From Andalucia godoyi (taxonomy: Eukaryota > Discoba > Jakobea > Jakobida > Andaluciidae), in assembly GCA_009859145.1 (NCBI GenBank), contig VRVR01000058.1:109382-173381 (forward strand): a stretch of DNA of 64,000 bases, written 5' to 3'. The notes beneath the pieces are model-generated. The model searched no databases. It was not told where the DNA came from and worked only from the letters and a program-made list of their open reading frames with translations. The position numbers were made by a program, and so were the translations under genes. Shown in pieces: positions 19,057 through 28,757 of the stretch; the stretch's first letter is position 1; the number at the start of each line of letters is the position of its first letter.

Positions 19057-20334
19057 ATGACAGTCGCAGTTGCTGTTCTAGTGCCCGGCGTGCTGGCTCC
19101 TGCTGCCGTCGCAAGCGCGCTGGATTCTCGGTGCTCGATCCCTCGACTGCTTCCAGATCTCATCCTGGACAGTGACTTTTTAGAATTCGTGGATTTTGCA
19201 CTGAATTCATCGTCCGCAGGGAACAACGACTCGTCAGAGTACGCGATTCCGTCAGCAAATCTTGTTCAGACGCCAGCTGACAGCGCCTTCCGTGGTGCTG
19301 CTGACGCGGTCGGCATTAGCGTTTGCGGTCCCAGTGGAAAGCGAGAGTACTGCCAAGTAACGGATCATTCCACGTGGAATGGCGAAGAGGAATCGTCGGC
19401 TTGCAGTTCCAGTTCCAGCTCCAGTTCTGGTTGTGACGACGACTCTCCATGCTTTCCGAGGGTGCCGCGTATCGACGAAGAAGTCGAATCGCACGGCTTT
19501 TCGTCCACCGTGCCTCCCACTGCTGCCTCCAATGCCAGTTTCAGTTCCACTGCAACGCACATGTCCTCGAGGAGTGCTGCGCAGGACTGGGTAGTCGGAT
19601 GCTCGGCAGTTCATGGCACCACCGTGTGCGTCCAGTCGCGGTCTTCAAAGACTGATTTCCGACCGTGGACCGAGCCTCGCGGACCCACCGACTTCCACAG
19701 AAACGTGCTTTCCAGCAGAGTTCCAGTAACGGCGACCGACACTGATTTTGCAGACTTGGAATGGTACAAGACCTCTGTGTATTCTCTTCATGTTTCCGTT
19801 TCGTTTCCAGTCTCAAACTTGTGCAGCGTTGCAACGCAGTCGCCTCTCTCTTCTCTCGCCGTCTTGCGCTGCTCGCTGGAACTGACGGACGTCGATGGAA
19901 ACACGATGCACCATTCGCTGCTTCGCGGAGGAAGATCAACCGCCGGCAACGTCGTTTCGCCTGCCGACGAGCATTCCATCTCTCCCGCAAGTCTCCTGGA
20001 GTACCGGATTGTCCAGACGGACGTGAACCTCGAAACTGGATATGTGACGTACGAAGGTCTTGTGGGCCCATTTCGCATCCTGTCTCATTCCACGTTCTCG
20101 ATGGGAAAGCTGGTCCCAAGCAGGTTTCGAGTCTCTGTCTTTGCCGAAACACATGTAAGCGACTCTGCTTCTTCTGCCTTGCAGTTCCTCTGCCAGACGT
20201 GCAGCCCCACGTTCTTTGTCAAGAGCAAGAAGCCCATTCACACGGCAGCGATTCACAAGCGAATCGAACGCGGTGCGTCTCAGCACGAGCTGCTCATGCC
20301 GGCTGCAAAAAAGAAACGACAAGTCGAAGCCTAA
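19057..20334 (+). CDS. Putative transcription factor, paralogue of the gene at 14188
   Basis: 425 residues; the ATG at 19057 has an AAAC leader. The N-terminal half is Ser-rich and disordered, with a poly-Ser run (~112-123). The C-terminal ~200 residues repeat the two-block pattern of the gene at 14188: WYKTSVYSLHVSVSF...LRCSLELTDVDGN, then LEYRIVQTDVNLETGYVTYEGLVGPFRI, SRFRVSVFAE and CQTCSPTFFVKSKKPIH. The order of a block ending in D-G-N, a second block with G-x-V-x-F/Y, an FRV strand and a basic SPxFxVxSKK exit is like Rel/velvet/CBP60-type beta-sandwich DNA-binding proteins. The C-terminus (KKKRQVEA) is basic. DNA binding is inferred, not shown. Confidence 0.72.
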   Translation: MTVAVAVLVPGVLAPAAVASALDSRCSIPRLLPDLILDSDFLEFVDFALNSSSAGNNDSSEYAIPSANLVQTPADSAFRGAADAVGISVCGPSGKREYCQVTDHSTWNGEEESSACSSSSSSSSGCDDDSPCFPRVPRIDEEVESHGFSSTVPPTAASNASFSSTATHMSSRSAAQDWVVGCSAVHGTTVCVQSRSSKTDFRPWTEPRGPTDFHRNVLSSRVPVTATDTDFADLEWYKTSVYSLHVSVSFPVSNLCSVATQSPLSSLAVLRCSLELTDVDGNTMHHSLLRGGRSTAGNVVSPADEHSISPASLLEYRIVQTDVNLETGYVTYEGLVGPFRILSHSTFSMGKLVPSRFRVSVFAETHVSDSASSALQFLCQTCSPTFFVKSKKPIHTAAIHKRIERGASQHELLMPAAKKKRQVEA

Positions 20335-21889
20335 AACCCGGACTCTCCCTGATTGTGTGTCTCTCGTATACGATGATGATTTTTCTTTAAATTGCAACAC
20401 GCGAATATAAACCACCTCTTTTCTTCATTTTATTTGCATTTCCCAGGTTCTCACAAAACGTGTTTGTTTAGGTGGAGACACACAGTAACCCCGCGACATT
20501 CGACAAATCAAGCAAGCGTTTTCCTTTCAAACGAAGCCCACGAGGAAAGGGAGAGGGGAGGGGGGAGGGGGCTTGTGGGTTTTTGCTTTGGCGGACTGGA
20601 AGTCCGCCTCCAGCCGCTGCTGGTGCACTTCCACTTTTTCCAAACGGGGGTTTGGTCGCCTTTTGTGTCAGCTCGTGTCGTCTCCAACGTCTTATCGTTC
20701 TGATCGCACGAGTGCGCATTCACCCGAACATCGAGTAGTGAAACCAACCAGGAAGAACTTCTCCATTTGGACATGCATTCCGGGAATGTCCGCGAGATCT
20801 GCTGCCGTCCTGTTGATTCTTCTCGTCCTCTGGCGTTCTTTCAACGGACGGCTTTTCCCCAAAACATCACAGCCCTCTCTTATCCACCGTCATGCGGTCG
20901 TTTTTTCGCGTTTGATGGTGGCGTGGGGCGTCTGTGGTGGCGGTCATTATCACAAACAGTCTGTGCAGTCCGAGTCCGAGTCCGAGTCCGAGTTCGAAGC
21001 AAGACGCAGGAAAACCCGCGAATCAGTGCGTCCTGCAGCGCTGTTCAGTGTTTCATCCACTGCCCATCATCACCTGTCACCCGCCGCTTGTCACTTGCCA
21101 CTTGCCACTTTGCCACTTGCCGCGCGTCCGCCAGAGCGACGGCTCGGTGAGAGCGATGAGCGAGGAAAGGACACAGCGGAGAATCGGAGCGGGCGTGATT
21201 TTTCAATGTCGAAGCAAGGTTGATGACACGTCCGTCATGCGCTTGAGAAGTCGACCGCTGGCAAGTGGATGGGCGAAATTGATGGTTCGGAGGTTCGCGT
21301 GTCCGTCTGCACGCACTGCCACAGTCTGCTCGGCCTGTGCAATCCTTGTTGCAGGAACAAAACGCGTCTTGAAAAGGCAAAATGCAAAAGCCGAGAATCG
21401 CGCGGATCACGAATTTCAGAGCCGTCGCAACAGAAACTTCCTTTTGACTACCGACTTGAATCTGCTCGGGCATCGTCTGCTCCGACCCAACCATCAAAGC
21501 CTCCCGCCGCCCCTGCAAATGCTTACCCGATCTGCCCGCTTTCCGGTCGGACCACCCCCCAATCACGTCGCTGTTGCACTCGCCTTGTACGCAGCGAATC
21601 TCACCCTACCGGTACGCATAATCAAGGAATACAAAAAAAAAACAAAAAACATACGAACAACAAGAACAACAGCAGCATAAATCTATTTTTTGACACAACT
21701 CCATTCTACGGGATCCCCCACCGCCACACACAAACACATACACATACACACACGCATGCGCGCACCCACTTGCGTATACTCAAAAGGAAGGAATGGACGT
21801 TCGTTCTCTTCTTCTCCTTTTCTCCTTTCCTTTTCTCCTTTCCTTTCCCTTCATTCGTCAACTGCACACAGCACACTCACCCCGAGACA
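20335..21889. other. 1.5-kb intergenic region with a small hairpin and CA/TC-rich tracts
   Basis: No gene supported, although long frames occur by chance (for example 20573-21223 and 20934-21680 on the plus strand, with unlike residue use). A perfect 8-bp stem with a 3-base loop (GGCGGACT / AGTCCGCC) lies at 20590-20608. CACACA repeats lie at ~21725-21760 and pyrimidine tracts at 21800-21855, probably the leader of the MYB gene. Confidence 0.4.
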
Positions 21890-22414
21890 ATGGATGCTCA
21901 TCGTTCACGACTACAGTCCATGCAAGCCGTTTTCAAATTCCCGATGGCGATGGCCGTCAGCCCCATCAACGGCAACAATAGCCGCTGCAACAAAAGCCAC
22001 GGCAATACAGCAGGTTGCATCCGATTCCGCGAAAAGGTCGCGTGGACTGCGTTGGAGCATACGCAGTTTGAGCTCGGGTTCCGAAAGTTTGGGAGCGGAA
22101 AATGGAAGCAAATCGCCGATTTCATGAACCGCATTCGAACTCCCTTGCAAATCAAGAATCATGCGCGGTCGTACATCTACCGACTCTCCAAGCATCACAC
22201 TTCCTCCGCCTCCGCGTCGGCGATGAGTACACCATCACACACAGACTGCAACTCAGCACTGTCCTCCTCCTCCTCCTCCTCCTCCTCCTCCTCCTCCTCG
22301 TCGAAATCGACATTGACATCGCTGGAGACTTTGGAGGTTCTATTTGGCGAGATGAGTCGACGTCTGTCGTCATCAACCTTTAGCAGCAACACGACCAGCA
22401 TCTGCAGCTTCCGG

Positions 22415-22462
<48 letters not shown>

Positions 22463-22681
22463 GACAACGAGAACGACAACGGAAACGACAACGACCTCTG
22501 CCCACTGGATTGGAATTGCATGTTGCCGCCCGCTGTAGATGAGCCTTTGCAAACTACAGTGGATTTCGACTCGATGCAATCCTGTGCGCAGCTCGGAATC
22601 CCGTTTCTGAAACTGGACGTCGCGAGCATCATCAGCACGATCCCATTCCACTGCCCGTGCACACTACACTACCCTGTCTAG
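21890..22681 (+). CDS. MYB-like (SHAQKYF-type) transcription factor
   Basis: 263 residues from the ATG at 21890; the frame is open upstream but through CA-repeat leader. A single MYB/SANT repeat (~residues 49-100) reads AWTALEHTQFELGFRKFGSGKWKQ then IADFMNRIRTPLQIKNHARSYI, the pattern of the SHAQKYF class (W-T-xEEH...G-x-W...RTPxQxxxHAQKYF) found in plants, algae and amoebae; the hallmark motif is altered to NHARSYI. It is followed by poly-Ser (TCC repeat), a Ser-Asn repeat (AGCAAC hexamers, ~187-200), an Asn/Asp stretch and a Cys-containing C-terminus. It would act in the nucleus; target genes unknown. Confidence 0.82.
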
Positions 22682-23003
22682 ATCAGTAAGTCCGCCCCGA
22701 TGTGTAGATAGTATCCTTCCCTCAGCACCAAGACGTAAAGCAATTGTCATCCTTCTTCACGATTCATCGGCCCTCGCGTTCACGTTATCCGACCGTCAAA
22801 AAAATCAGCCGTAGTCACGTCCAAACGAACTTCCCCGCCTACTCGCTAGTCTCGTTACCATCATCATCATCATCATCACCATCATCTTGGTCGTCGTAGT
22901 CGTCGTCGTCGTCGTCGTCGTCGTCTCCATAGTATTTTTTAATTTAAATCTGCCAATTATTTAAATTAAAGAAATTTTCTTGCTCAACTGCCTAGAGATT
23001 GAA
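22682..23003. other. Intergenic region with trinucleotide repeats and an AT-rich promoter-like stretch
   Basis: Contains (ATC)n then (GTC)n repeats at ~22858-22926, then an AT-rich segment with ATTTAAATTA at 22959-22968, 36 bases above the TXNDC9 start. The same decamer lies just above the methyltransferase gene at 26151-26160. Confidence 0.5.
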
Positions 23004-23618
23004 ATGTCAGGAAAGTCGAGTCAGGCGATGGAGGCAGTGACGCTTGCTGTTCTGAACAGTCTCGAGTCGGAGCTTGATCAGCGGATCCAAGAGATTGATG
23101 AAGAGGACATTGAGACGATTCGGGCGCGGCGGCGGGAGGTGCTGAAGAAGGAGGCTGAGAACAAGAAGCGATGGATTGCGAATGGGCACGGGACGTACTC
23201 TGAGATTTTTGACGAAAAGGAGTTTTTCAACGTGTGCAAGAGCTCGGAGAGGGTGATTGTGCACTTCTACAGACCGTCGAACGAGGCGTGCGAAGTGATG
23301 AACAAGCATCTTGCAGACATTGCGCGGCGGCATGTGGAGACCAAGATCGTGAAGATCAATGCGGAAAAGACACAGTTTCTGGCTGAGCGACTGAAAATCT
23401 GGATGCTGCCGACCGTCGTGCTTGTTCGTGACGGACGCACCGAGCACTCCATTGTTGGGTTCGAAGAGCTCGGAAACACTGCGCGTTTCGGAACACACAT
23501 CCTCGAACAGCGACTCGTCGACTACTTTGTCCTCGATGAGCCAAAGGGCGGCGTCCCGTTCCAGGGCGCGGAAGTCGCAAAGGAGGACATTCACGACGAT
23601 GGCGACGACGACTACTAG
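23004..23618 (+). CDS. TXNDC9: Thioredoxin domain-containing protein 9 / phosducin-like protein 3
   Basis: 204 residues from the ATG at 23004 (the frame is open a few codons upstream from a TTG only). The N-terminal helical part (ESELDQRIQEIDEEDIETIRARRREVLKKE) and the following GHGTYSEIFDEKEFFN are diagnostic for TXNDC9/PhLP3, a modulator of the CCT chaperonin in actin and tubulin folding. The thioredoxin-like domain (~residues 65-175) has IVHFYRPSNEACEVMNKHL in place of a CxxC active site, KIVKINAEK and WMLPTVVLVRDG with the cis-Pro. As in the family, it cannot be a standard redox thioredoxin. The C-terminus is acidic (DDGDDDY). Cytosolic. Converges on the protease gene 220 bases away. Confidence 0.9.
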   Translation: MSGKSSQAMEAVTLAVLNSLESELDQRIQEIDEEDIETIRARRREVLKKEAENKKRWIANGHGTYSEIFDEKEFFNVCKSSERVIVHFYRPSNEACEVMNKHLADIARRHVETKIVKINAEKTQFLAERLKIWMLPTVVLVRDGRTEHSIVGFEELGNTARFGTHILEQRLVDYFVLDEPKGGVPFQGAEVAKEDIHDDGDDDY

Positions 23619-23838
23619 CAGAGTTTTGCTTTTGTTTTTGCTTTGTTGCAGCAGTAACACACGCAGTAGCAGTAGCAGCAACACTGCTAGTAACAGTAGA
23701 TCCAGTAAATACAGGAATAAACACGCTTCCTGCCGCTGCTACGACGTTGATCTTTTTTCCACTTTACGCTACCCCTCCAGGCCAGTACGAAGGGGGACAG
23801 TGCCAACCGGACGACGTCGAGTTTGGCGCGTTCGCTTG

Positions 23839-25693
23839 CTAGCCGAGCCATGGAAGAGGCGTGACCCATGAAAAGGACTGCTGGGTGTACGTGGAGCTCT
23901 TGAGAAGCGAGTAGTCGAGGTCGGGGTGTGCTGCGGCGTTGGCAGCATACGACTGGTCGTCAAACTCAATGTCAAAGTCTGCAGCCCAGAACCAGCCGAA
24001 ACGGGCCATCTGAAGCTCGTACAGCGCATACGGGTACGTGTAGTATCCGCAGACATCGGGGTTGTTGGGAACAAACGACGACGGGACCGGGGCAAGCACC
24101 TTTCCGAGAAGTCCCAAAGGCATGTTCGGCAACAGATACTCGACGTACTGCGACGGCAAATCAGTGGTCTTCCATTCTCGCAAAAACACCGAGGCCGTGT
24201 TGTCGGTACCAGCCGTCATGTTGGTGACGCAAAAGTTCCATCCAGCCGTGCAGAACGGCTTGGACGCACTGGAGCCCGAGCACTGGAGAACCGTGGTGGT
24301 TTGGTTTTTCTGGTTGTCGTTGCCTTGGTCGGGGACGCACGGGATCCAGTTGACGGGGTCGTTCATGTTCGGACACAGAGTCTTTTCAATGTTCGACGAG
24401 ATCTTCTCCATAAGATAGTCGAGCGAGTGCGAGGACTGCGGACCCCACGAGTTGCGGACAATGAACGCACCCTTGATCGTGGAACCCTCCGAGTCAAGTC
24501 CGACAGTCGTGACCCAGTTGTCGTTGGCTCCGACGACATTCATTGCATGCCCGCCAACATAGGAGTTTTCGTCGTTTCCGTTGTAGTAGAAGGAGCCATC
24601 GGGCGAGGTCATGACCTCGACTGCGACGCAGCACTTGGCTGAGGTGAGCGCCTGCACGGCGTCTGGGCACACATTGGCACACGATGCACACTGTGCATTG
24701 GTTGCCCACTGGCCGGTGCACGGCACATAGTGCGTGGCAGCCGTCAGCTCGGTTTCAAATGACATTGCGCGTCCATTTGTAATCAGCGCGCGCTTGATGT
24801 CGTTGATGTTGTACAGCGTCCGCAGCGCAATCTTGTTGATCTTGATCGGGTTCTTCAGCAGTGCCGCGTCATAGCCTGGACACTCGTTATCATGACCTTC
24901 GACAGGCACATACGGGCAAGTTGCGTCTGGCAAGATCGGCACAGCCCATTGGCCCCCGGCGTTCACCTGCTTGTTGAATGCATACAGCCACACTGTGTAT
25001 CCGTCATCCACAACGCCTTCAAACTGGTGTGTTCCTTTGAACATTTCCGGGTGGTTGACGGCGTACCGCAGAATCGACACTCCGTAAGCCTGCTCGGAGA
25101 ACAAGACATACGTCGATGGGTCGAGATACCCTCTTTCAATTCCTTGCATTCGGTACGCATGCTCCAGGATCGCCATCGAGCTGAAGTCCCAGCACGTTCC
25201 TCGTTGTTGCTAATCGTCATTACCACGCAGCACGAACATCAGTAAGAAAGAACAAACATCACGAAAGAGAGGAAACGAAAAAGAAAAACGAAAAAAACAA
25301 AAAACAAAAAACAAAAAAAAAAACAAAAACAACAACGAACAAACCCAACAAACCCAACAAAGGAAGAGGAAAAGGAAGAGGACATACTTGGTTTCGGATA
25401 GCCGGGAGATGTGCGAGTGCAATTCGGTCCGGCAGCAAGCTCCCGATCGATGAAGCCTGCAGCTGGATAGACTGGATCGCTGCGAGGATGCTCGACGACA
25501 CAGCCGCCGACGACTGTGCATTGTTAGAAGCATCTGCCGACTTGTGGTACGCTTCGTTCGAGCGAGCATACGACGCAACAGAAAACGCAAAGGCCAGTAA
25601 CGAGAACAAAAACGTCCCAATCGATAAGAACGTCGCTGCTTTCGATCCGGAAGACACCATTTTGCCTGTGTCTACGTCGCGGTAATGCTGCAT
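23839..25693 (-). CDS. Papain-like (C1) cysteine protease with N-terminal membrane anchor; two exons
   Basis: Exon 1 is 25693-25388 (102 codons) and exon 2 is 25209-23839; joined in phase 0 they give 558 residues. Exon 1 encodes a cytoplasmic start, one membrane helix (ATFLSIGTFLFSLLAFAFSV, ~20-39) and ends in LPAIRNQ; exon 2 opens QQRGTCWDFSSMA. The splice therefore rebuilds the papain motif RNQ...C-W-x-F-S with nucleophile Cys108. His323 (GGHAM) and Asn355 (RNSWG) complete the triad. There is no clear propeptide signature. The C-terminal ~200 residues include a Cys-rich insert and Tyr/Phe-rich segments. A type II membrane or secretory-pathway protease; substrate unknown. This is the only gene here with an intron I could define. 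Confidence 0.85.
25210..25387 (-). other. Spliceosomal intron of the papain-like protease gene
   Basis: 178 bases, starting GTATGT at 25387 and ending GATTAG at 25210, phase 0. The middle is T-rich on the coding strand. Branch-point candidates are a TTACTGAT ~35-40 bases before the acceptor and a TAATGAC close to it. It carries in-frame stops and sits exactly where the papain active-site motif would otherwise be broken. Confidence 0.85.
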
Positions 25694-26164
25694 TCTCGTC
25701 TACTTGACCAAGAGATGAAAACAAGACTGCACTAGTACAGCCAGTTGTCCAATTCCTCCTAATTCAATCCGATCAAAATATATAAATAACAAATAAATAG
25801 CAAAAGATTGAAAACGGTGAATGGAAGAGGCGGAGACACGAGGTTTGGTGACTTTTTTTTTGCTTTGGGCGGAATCGCAGAGGGAATTTCCCAGGGTTTT
25901 TTGGACGCCTCTTTATTTATTATTTTAATACTACATTAGGCTTGAGACTTTGAGACTTGAGACTGCAGCGGACGACGAATCCATTCGATTTGCTTCATAT
26001 TGAGTCGTATTTTTTCCAATAACAATAACAATAATGATAATGATAATGATAATGATAATGACAATGTCAATTATAATAAATCATAGACAAATACGATCAT
26101 GTTTCTTCTTCTTCTTCTTCTTCTTCTTCTTTTCCTTTATTAAAAATTTTATTTAAATTATTTG
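25694..26164. other. Divergent promoter region, AT-rich, with microsatellites
   Basis: Lies between the protease (-) and the methyltransferase (+). Contains an AATGAT repeat (~26030-26064), a TTC repeat (~26105-26131) and ATTTAAATTA at 26151-26160. No gene seen. Confidence 0.5.
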
Positions 26165-26884
26165 ATGACGCGTGCGCACTCCACAATGCGTCTACAGGCA
26201 GACAAACGAGTTCGAATGACGAAAGAAGAAGAAGAGGCTGGTTGTTGTGATCATAAAGACGGCGATGGAGACGAGGATCGAAGTGCGAGTGGAAAGAGCA
26301 GATCGGGGAACGAGATGCTGCGAACCATGTTTCCTCGTGGATTTACGGAGCGCCACGACTTGGAACAGTATTTCTGGACGCAAGACACGGTGTTCCGGTT
26401 GATGGCTGCGATGGCGCATGAGACCGACTGCTGCTGCTTGGCAGTTCCTTCGCTGTGCCATGCGTGGCATCTCAAAGGACGCGACGAGCCGCTTCTGGAC
26501 ATCGACACTCGGTTTTCGTATCTCCCGGGATTCCGATACTTTGATATTCGCCACCCAGAGTCGACCTATGACGAGCACAGCAGCGAGAACGCGTTTCGAG
26601 TCATTGCGTTTGATCCACCGTTTTTCTACATTTCCATGGAACAGCTCTTCCACGCAGTGTGTGTTATTGCGAAAAACGACTTTAGAAACACGAAGCTTCT
26701 CGTGACGTTCCTCAAACGTGAGGAACCGCTGCTGCTGAAAACATTCGCTCCGTTCAGGCTTGCACGCACGAACTTCCCCGTGCAGTACGCAGCCGTCAAG
26801 TCAAACAAATGGACCAACTATGCGCTCTATTCCAACATTGATCTGCCCGGAATCCGGCGCATCCGATCCAGCAAATCCACGTGA
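26165..26884 (+). CDS. N6-adenine-methyltransferase-family protein (EEF1AKMT1/EFM5 or ZCCHC4 type)
   Basis: 239 residues from the ATG at 26165; ATGs at 26186 and 26216 are alternatives, since an AT-rich promoter-like element ends only 4 bases above the first. The core matches the N6-adenineMlase family: QYFWTQDTVFRLM (~residue 70), CLAVPSL, LLDIDTRF, GFRYFDIRHP and the catalytic DPPF (residues 150-153). In EEF1AKMT1/Efm5 this fold methylates a lysine of elongation factor eEF1A; in ZCCHC4 it methylates 28S rRNA. There are no CCHC or GRF zinc fingers, which favours the EEF1AKMT1 type. The N-terminal ~45 residues are charged and disordered. It converges on UFL1 with 82 bases between stops. Confidence 0.8.
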   Translation: MTRAHSTMRLQADKRVRMTKEEEEAGCCDHKDGDGDEDRSASGKSRSGNEMLRTMFPRGFTERHDLEQYFWTQDTVFRLMAAMAHETDCCCLAVPSLCHAWHLKGRDEPLLDIDTRFSYLPGFRYFDIRHPESTYDEHSSENAFRVIAFDPPFFYISMEQLFHAVCVIAKNDFRNTKLLVTFLKREEPLLLKTFAPFRLARTNFPVQYAAVKSNKWTNYALYSNIDLPGIRRIRSSKST

Positions 26885-26966
26885 TTGCAGGCCTCAGTCG
26901 AGCCACAGGCCCGAGCCCAGCGAGAAACATCGCACTCCGCGTTGTGGGCTACACTCGAGGGGGCAC

Positions 26967-28757
26967 TTACGATGTGACAGTGTTGGCGGCTTTGGCAGCG
27001 ACAACAGCAGCCCGTACGACGCCTTCCAGTGCGCCTGCGAACCACTCGGGCCGCAAGATACAGTGCACGCAGGTCGCAGCATCAATTGCGAGAACGAGAT
27101 TTTCTTCCTCCAGAGTAGCCGTAGCAGTTGGAGACGACACGGCCGGGAACTCCGACCGGATGGCCTCGAGTTTCTTTTCGCAGTCCTTTTTCCAGCCGTG
27201 AACAAGCGCACGCTCCTTTTTCTTGTCGATTCCTCCGTGAAGTGGAACCACAAAGTGCTGGGCTGCCAAGATGCTATCAAGCACGCTCTCTATCTTTTCA
27301 AGAGCCACGGCAGCAGAGTTGGAACCAGGGCCGGGCGACGCTGACGATGAGGCGGAGGGCGTTGAGGAAGCAGTCGCTTTGAGAGCTTGGACAATCTGCA
27401 GTCTGGCTTTTGCAATGGCAGGGGGCGCAAGACCATCTTTCGCTAGAACATCTTCAATGGCGCTTGTCCACTTCTCCATGACTACGCGCTCCACCACCTT
27501 GCTCATACCGCCCCCAAGTTTGATGGCAGCCCGAATGACAAGATACACTTCGGCCATGATGCTCGGCAAGACGGTTCTCTCGGTGTCCTTCCTCCACATT
27601 TTCCTCCCAGCGCTGTTTGTGCTGTCCGGCAAGACTTCTCGCTGTTCATCTCGAGATTGTTCCAGCTTTTCGGCACGTTCTTTCCACATCCTGACGAGTC
27701 CTGTGGGAAGCAGAGAAAACCGACTATCTGCAAGCTTTTCACTGTCTGCCGCGACCGACGCTGCAGACAACACTGTAGCGCGCTCAAGACCACTGGGAAA
27801 CACCCATCTTCCATCATTCTTCCACGATCTTTCGCCAAGGACCTTGCGAACACTTGATGCAAGTCCTGCACCATCGTCTTCGGCAGCCGGCATCGGTGCG
27901 TCGCTCGATCCATGTACCGCTCTGTACTCTTCCAGCAAATGAATAACGTCAATTACCTTTTCGCCGTTATGGTCCAGATCCGCAGCGACTTCCTTTGCAT
28001 GCGCACAGAATGCGTCGTGCAAGACCCATTTTCCGGCTGTGAACACTGCACCCAGCCGCATCTCCCGGTTGCTAGCATCTGCTTTCTTTCGTACGGTAAA
28101 CAGCGTTGATGATCGCGCACCTCTTCCCAGCACCCTCCGCACCCTCTCGATTCTCGCACACCGATCCTTGTACCGCGACGTGCTCACTCCCACGTCGCTG
28201 ACCGAGACGGCAGAGGCGGCGACAGCCGTGGACAAGGCAGAAACGAGCAGGTCCTTGAGAAACCGAAGCGGGAGATCAAACTGCTCGGCAAGACTGACAA
28301 ACGACGCTGTGCCTTCTTCGCAGACCTTTTCTCTGACTTCCATGACAACCCGGTTGACGTACGTCGGGGTGACAAGCAAGTCCGGCGCCGCGAGCGATGC
28401 CTGTTTGGAGGACAGCAAGCTCGGCAGCGCGCGTGCGATGGATGCTTGAGACACCTGCAGCCGGTCCGGAAGTGTCGACAGCGAGAGTCGTCCGCGGTTC
28501 GCGCTGGCTTCGTCCAGGACGCACGCCGCTAGAAAATCCGTCGTCATCAGCGTCATCCCAGCCGTTGCCGACGACCCGCCGCTTGGTGCCCCCGAGGAGA
28601 CCGCCGAGCCGTGGACAAGATCTGGAAGAAGCCCAAGCCGCGGCGACGCGAGCAGCGACACCAGATCAATCACCATCCGCTCAGGAATCCGAGTTGACGC
28701 TGGCGCACTCTGAATTGAGACAAGCTCAGCCTGCAGCGCCAGCAACTCCGCGTCCAT
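26967..28757 (-). CDS. UFL1: E3 UFM1-protein ligase 1-like (UFL1)
   Basis: 596 residues, ATG at 28757. The N-terminal half follows UFL1: RIPERMVIDLVSLLAS (RLSERNCIEIVNKLI in animals), then a strand and FLAACVLDEASANRGRLSLSTLPDRLQV, LLVTPTYVNRVVMEVREKV, and SFVSLAEQFDLPLRFLKDLL, all in the right order for its winged-helix repeats. The C-terminal half is helical with Ser/Ala linkers. UFL1 works with DDRGK1 at the ER membrane to attach UFM1 to targets such as ribosomal protein uL24. The protein is ~200 residues shorter than animal UFL1. Assigned from pattern only, so some doubt remains; its presence would argue against most fungi. Confidence 0.68.
   Translation of the reverse strand: MDAELLALQAELVSIQSAPASTRIPERMVIDLVSLLASPRLGLLPDLVHGSAVSSGAPSGGSSATAGMTLMTTDFLAACVLDEASANRGRLSLSTLPDRLQVSQASIARALPSLLSSKQASLAAPDLLVTPTYVNRVVMEVREKVCEEGTASFVSLAEQFDLPLRFLKDLLVSALSTAVAASAVSVSDVGVSTSRYKDRCARIERVRRVLGRGARSSTLFTVRKKADASNREMRLGAVFTAGKWVLHDAFCAHAKEVAADLDHNGEKVIDVIHLLEEYRAVHGSSDAPMPAAEDDGAGLASSVRKVLGERSWKNDGRWVFPSGLERATVLSAASVAADSEKLADSRFSLLPTGLVRMWKERAEKLEQSRDEQREVLPDSTNSAGRKMWRKDTERTVLPSIMAEVYLVIRAAIKLGGGMSKVVERVVMEKWTSAIEDVLAKDGLAPPAIAKARLQIVQALKATASSTPSASSSASPGPGSNSAAVALEKIESVLDSILAAQHFVVPLHGGIDKKKERALVHGWKKDCEKKLEAIRSEFPAVSSPTATATLEEENLVLAIDAATCVHCILRPEWFAGALEGVVRAAVVAAKAANTVTS

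Noticed and set aside
20573-21680. Overlapping long plus-strand frames in the spacer before the MYB gene
   Set aside because: They overlap each other, contain simple-sequence runs and show no domain; the last part of one (PNHVAVALALYAANLTLPVRI) looked protein-like but could not be matched to a family with any confidence.
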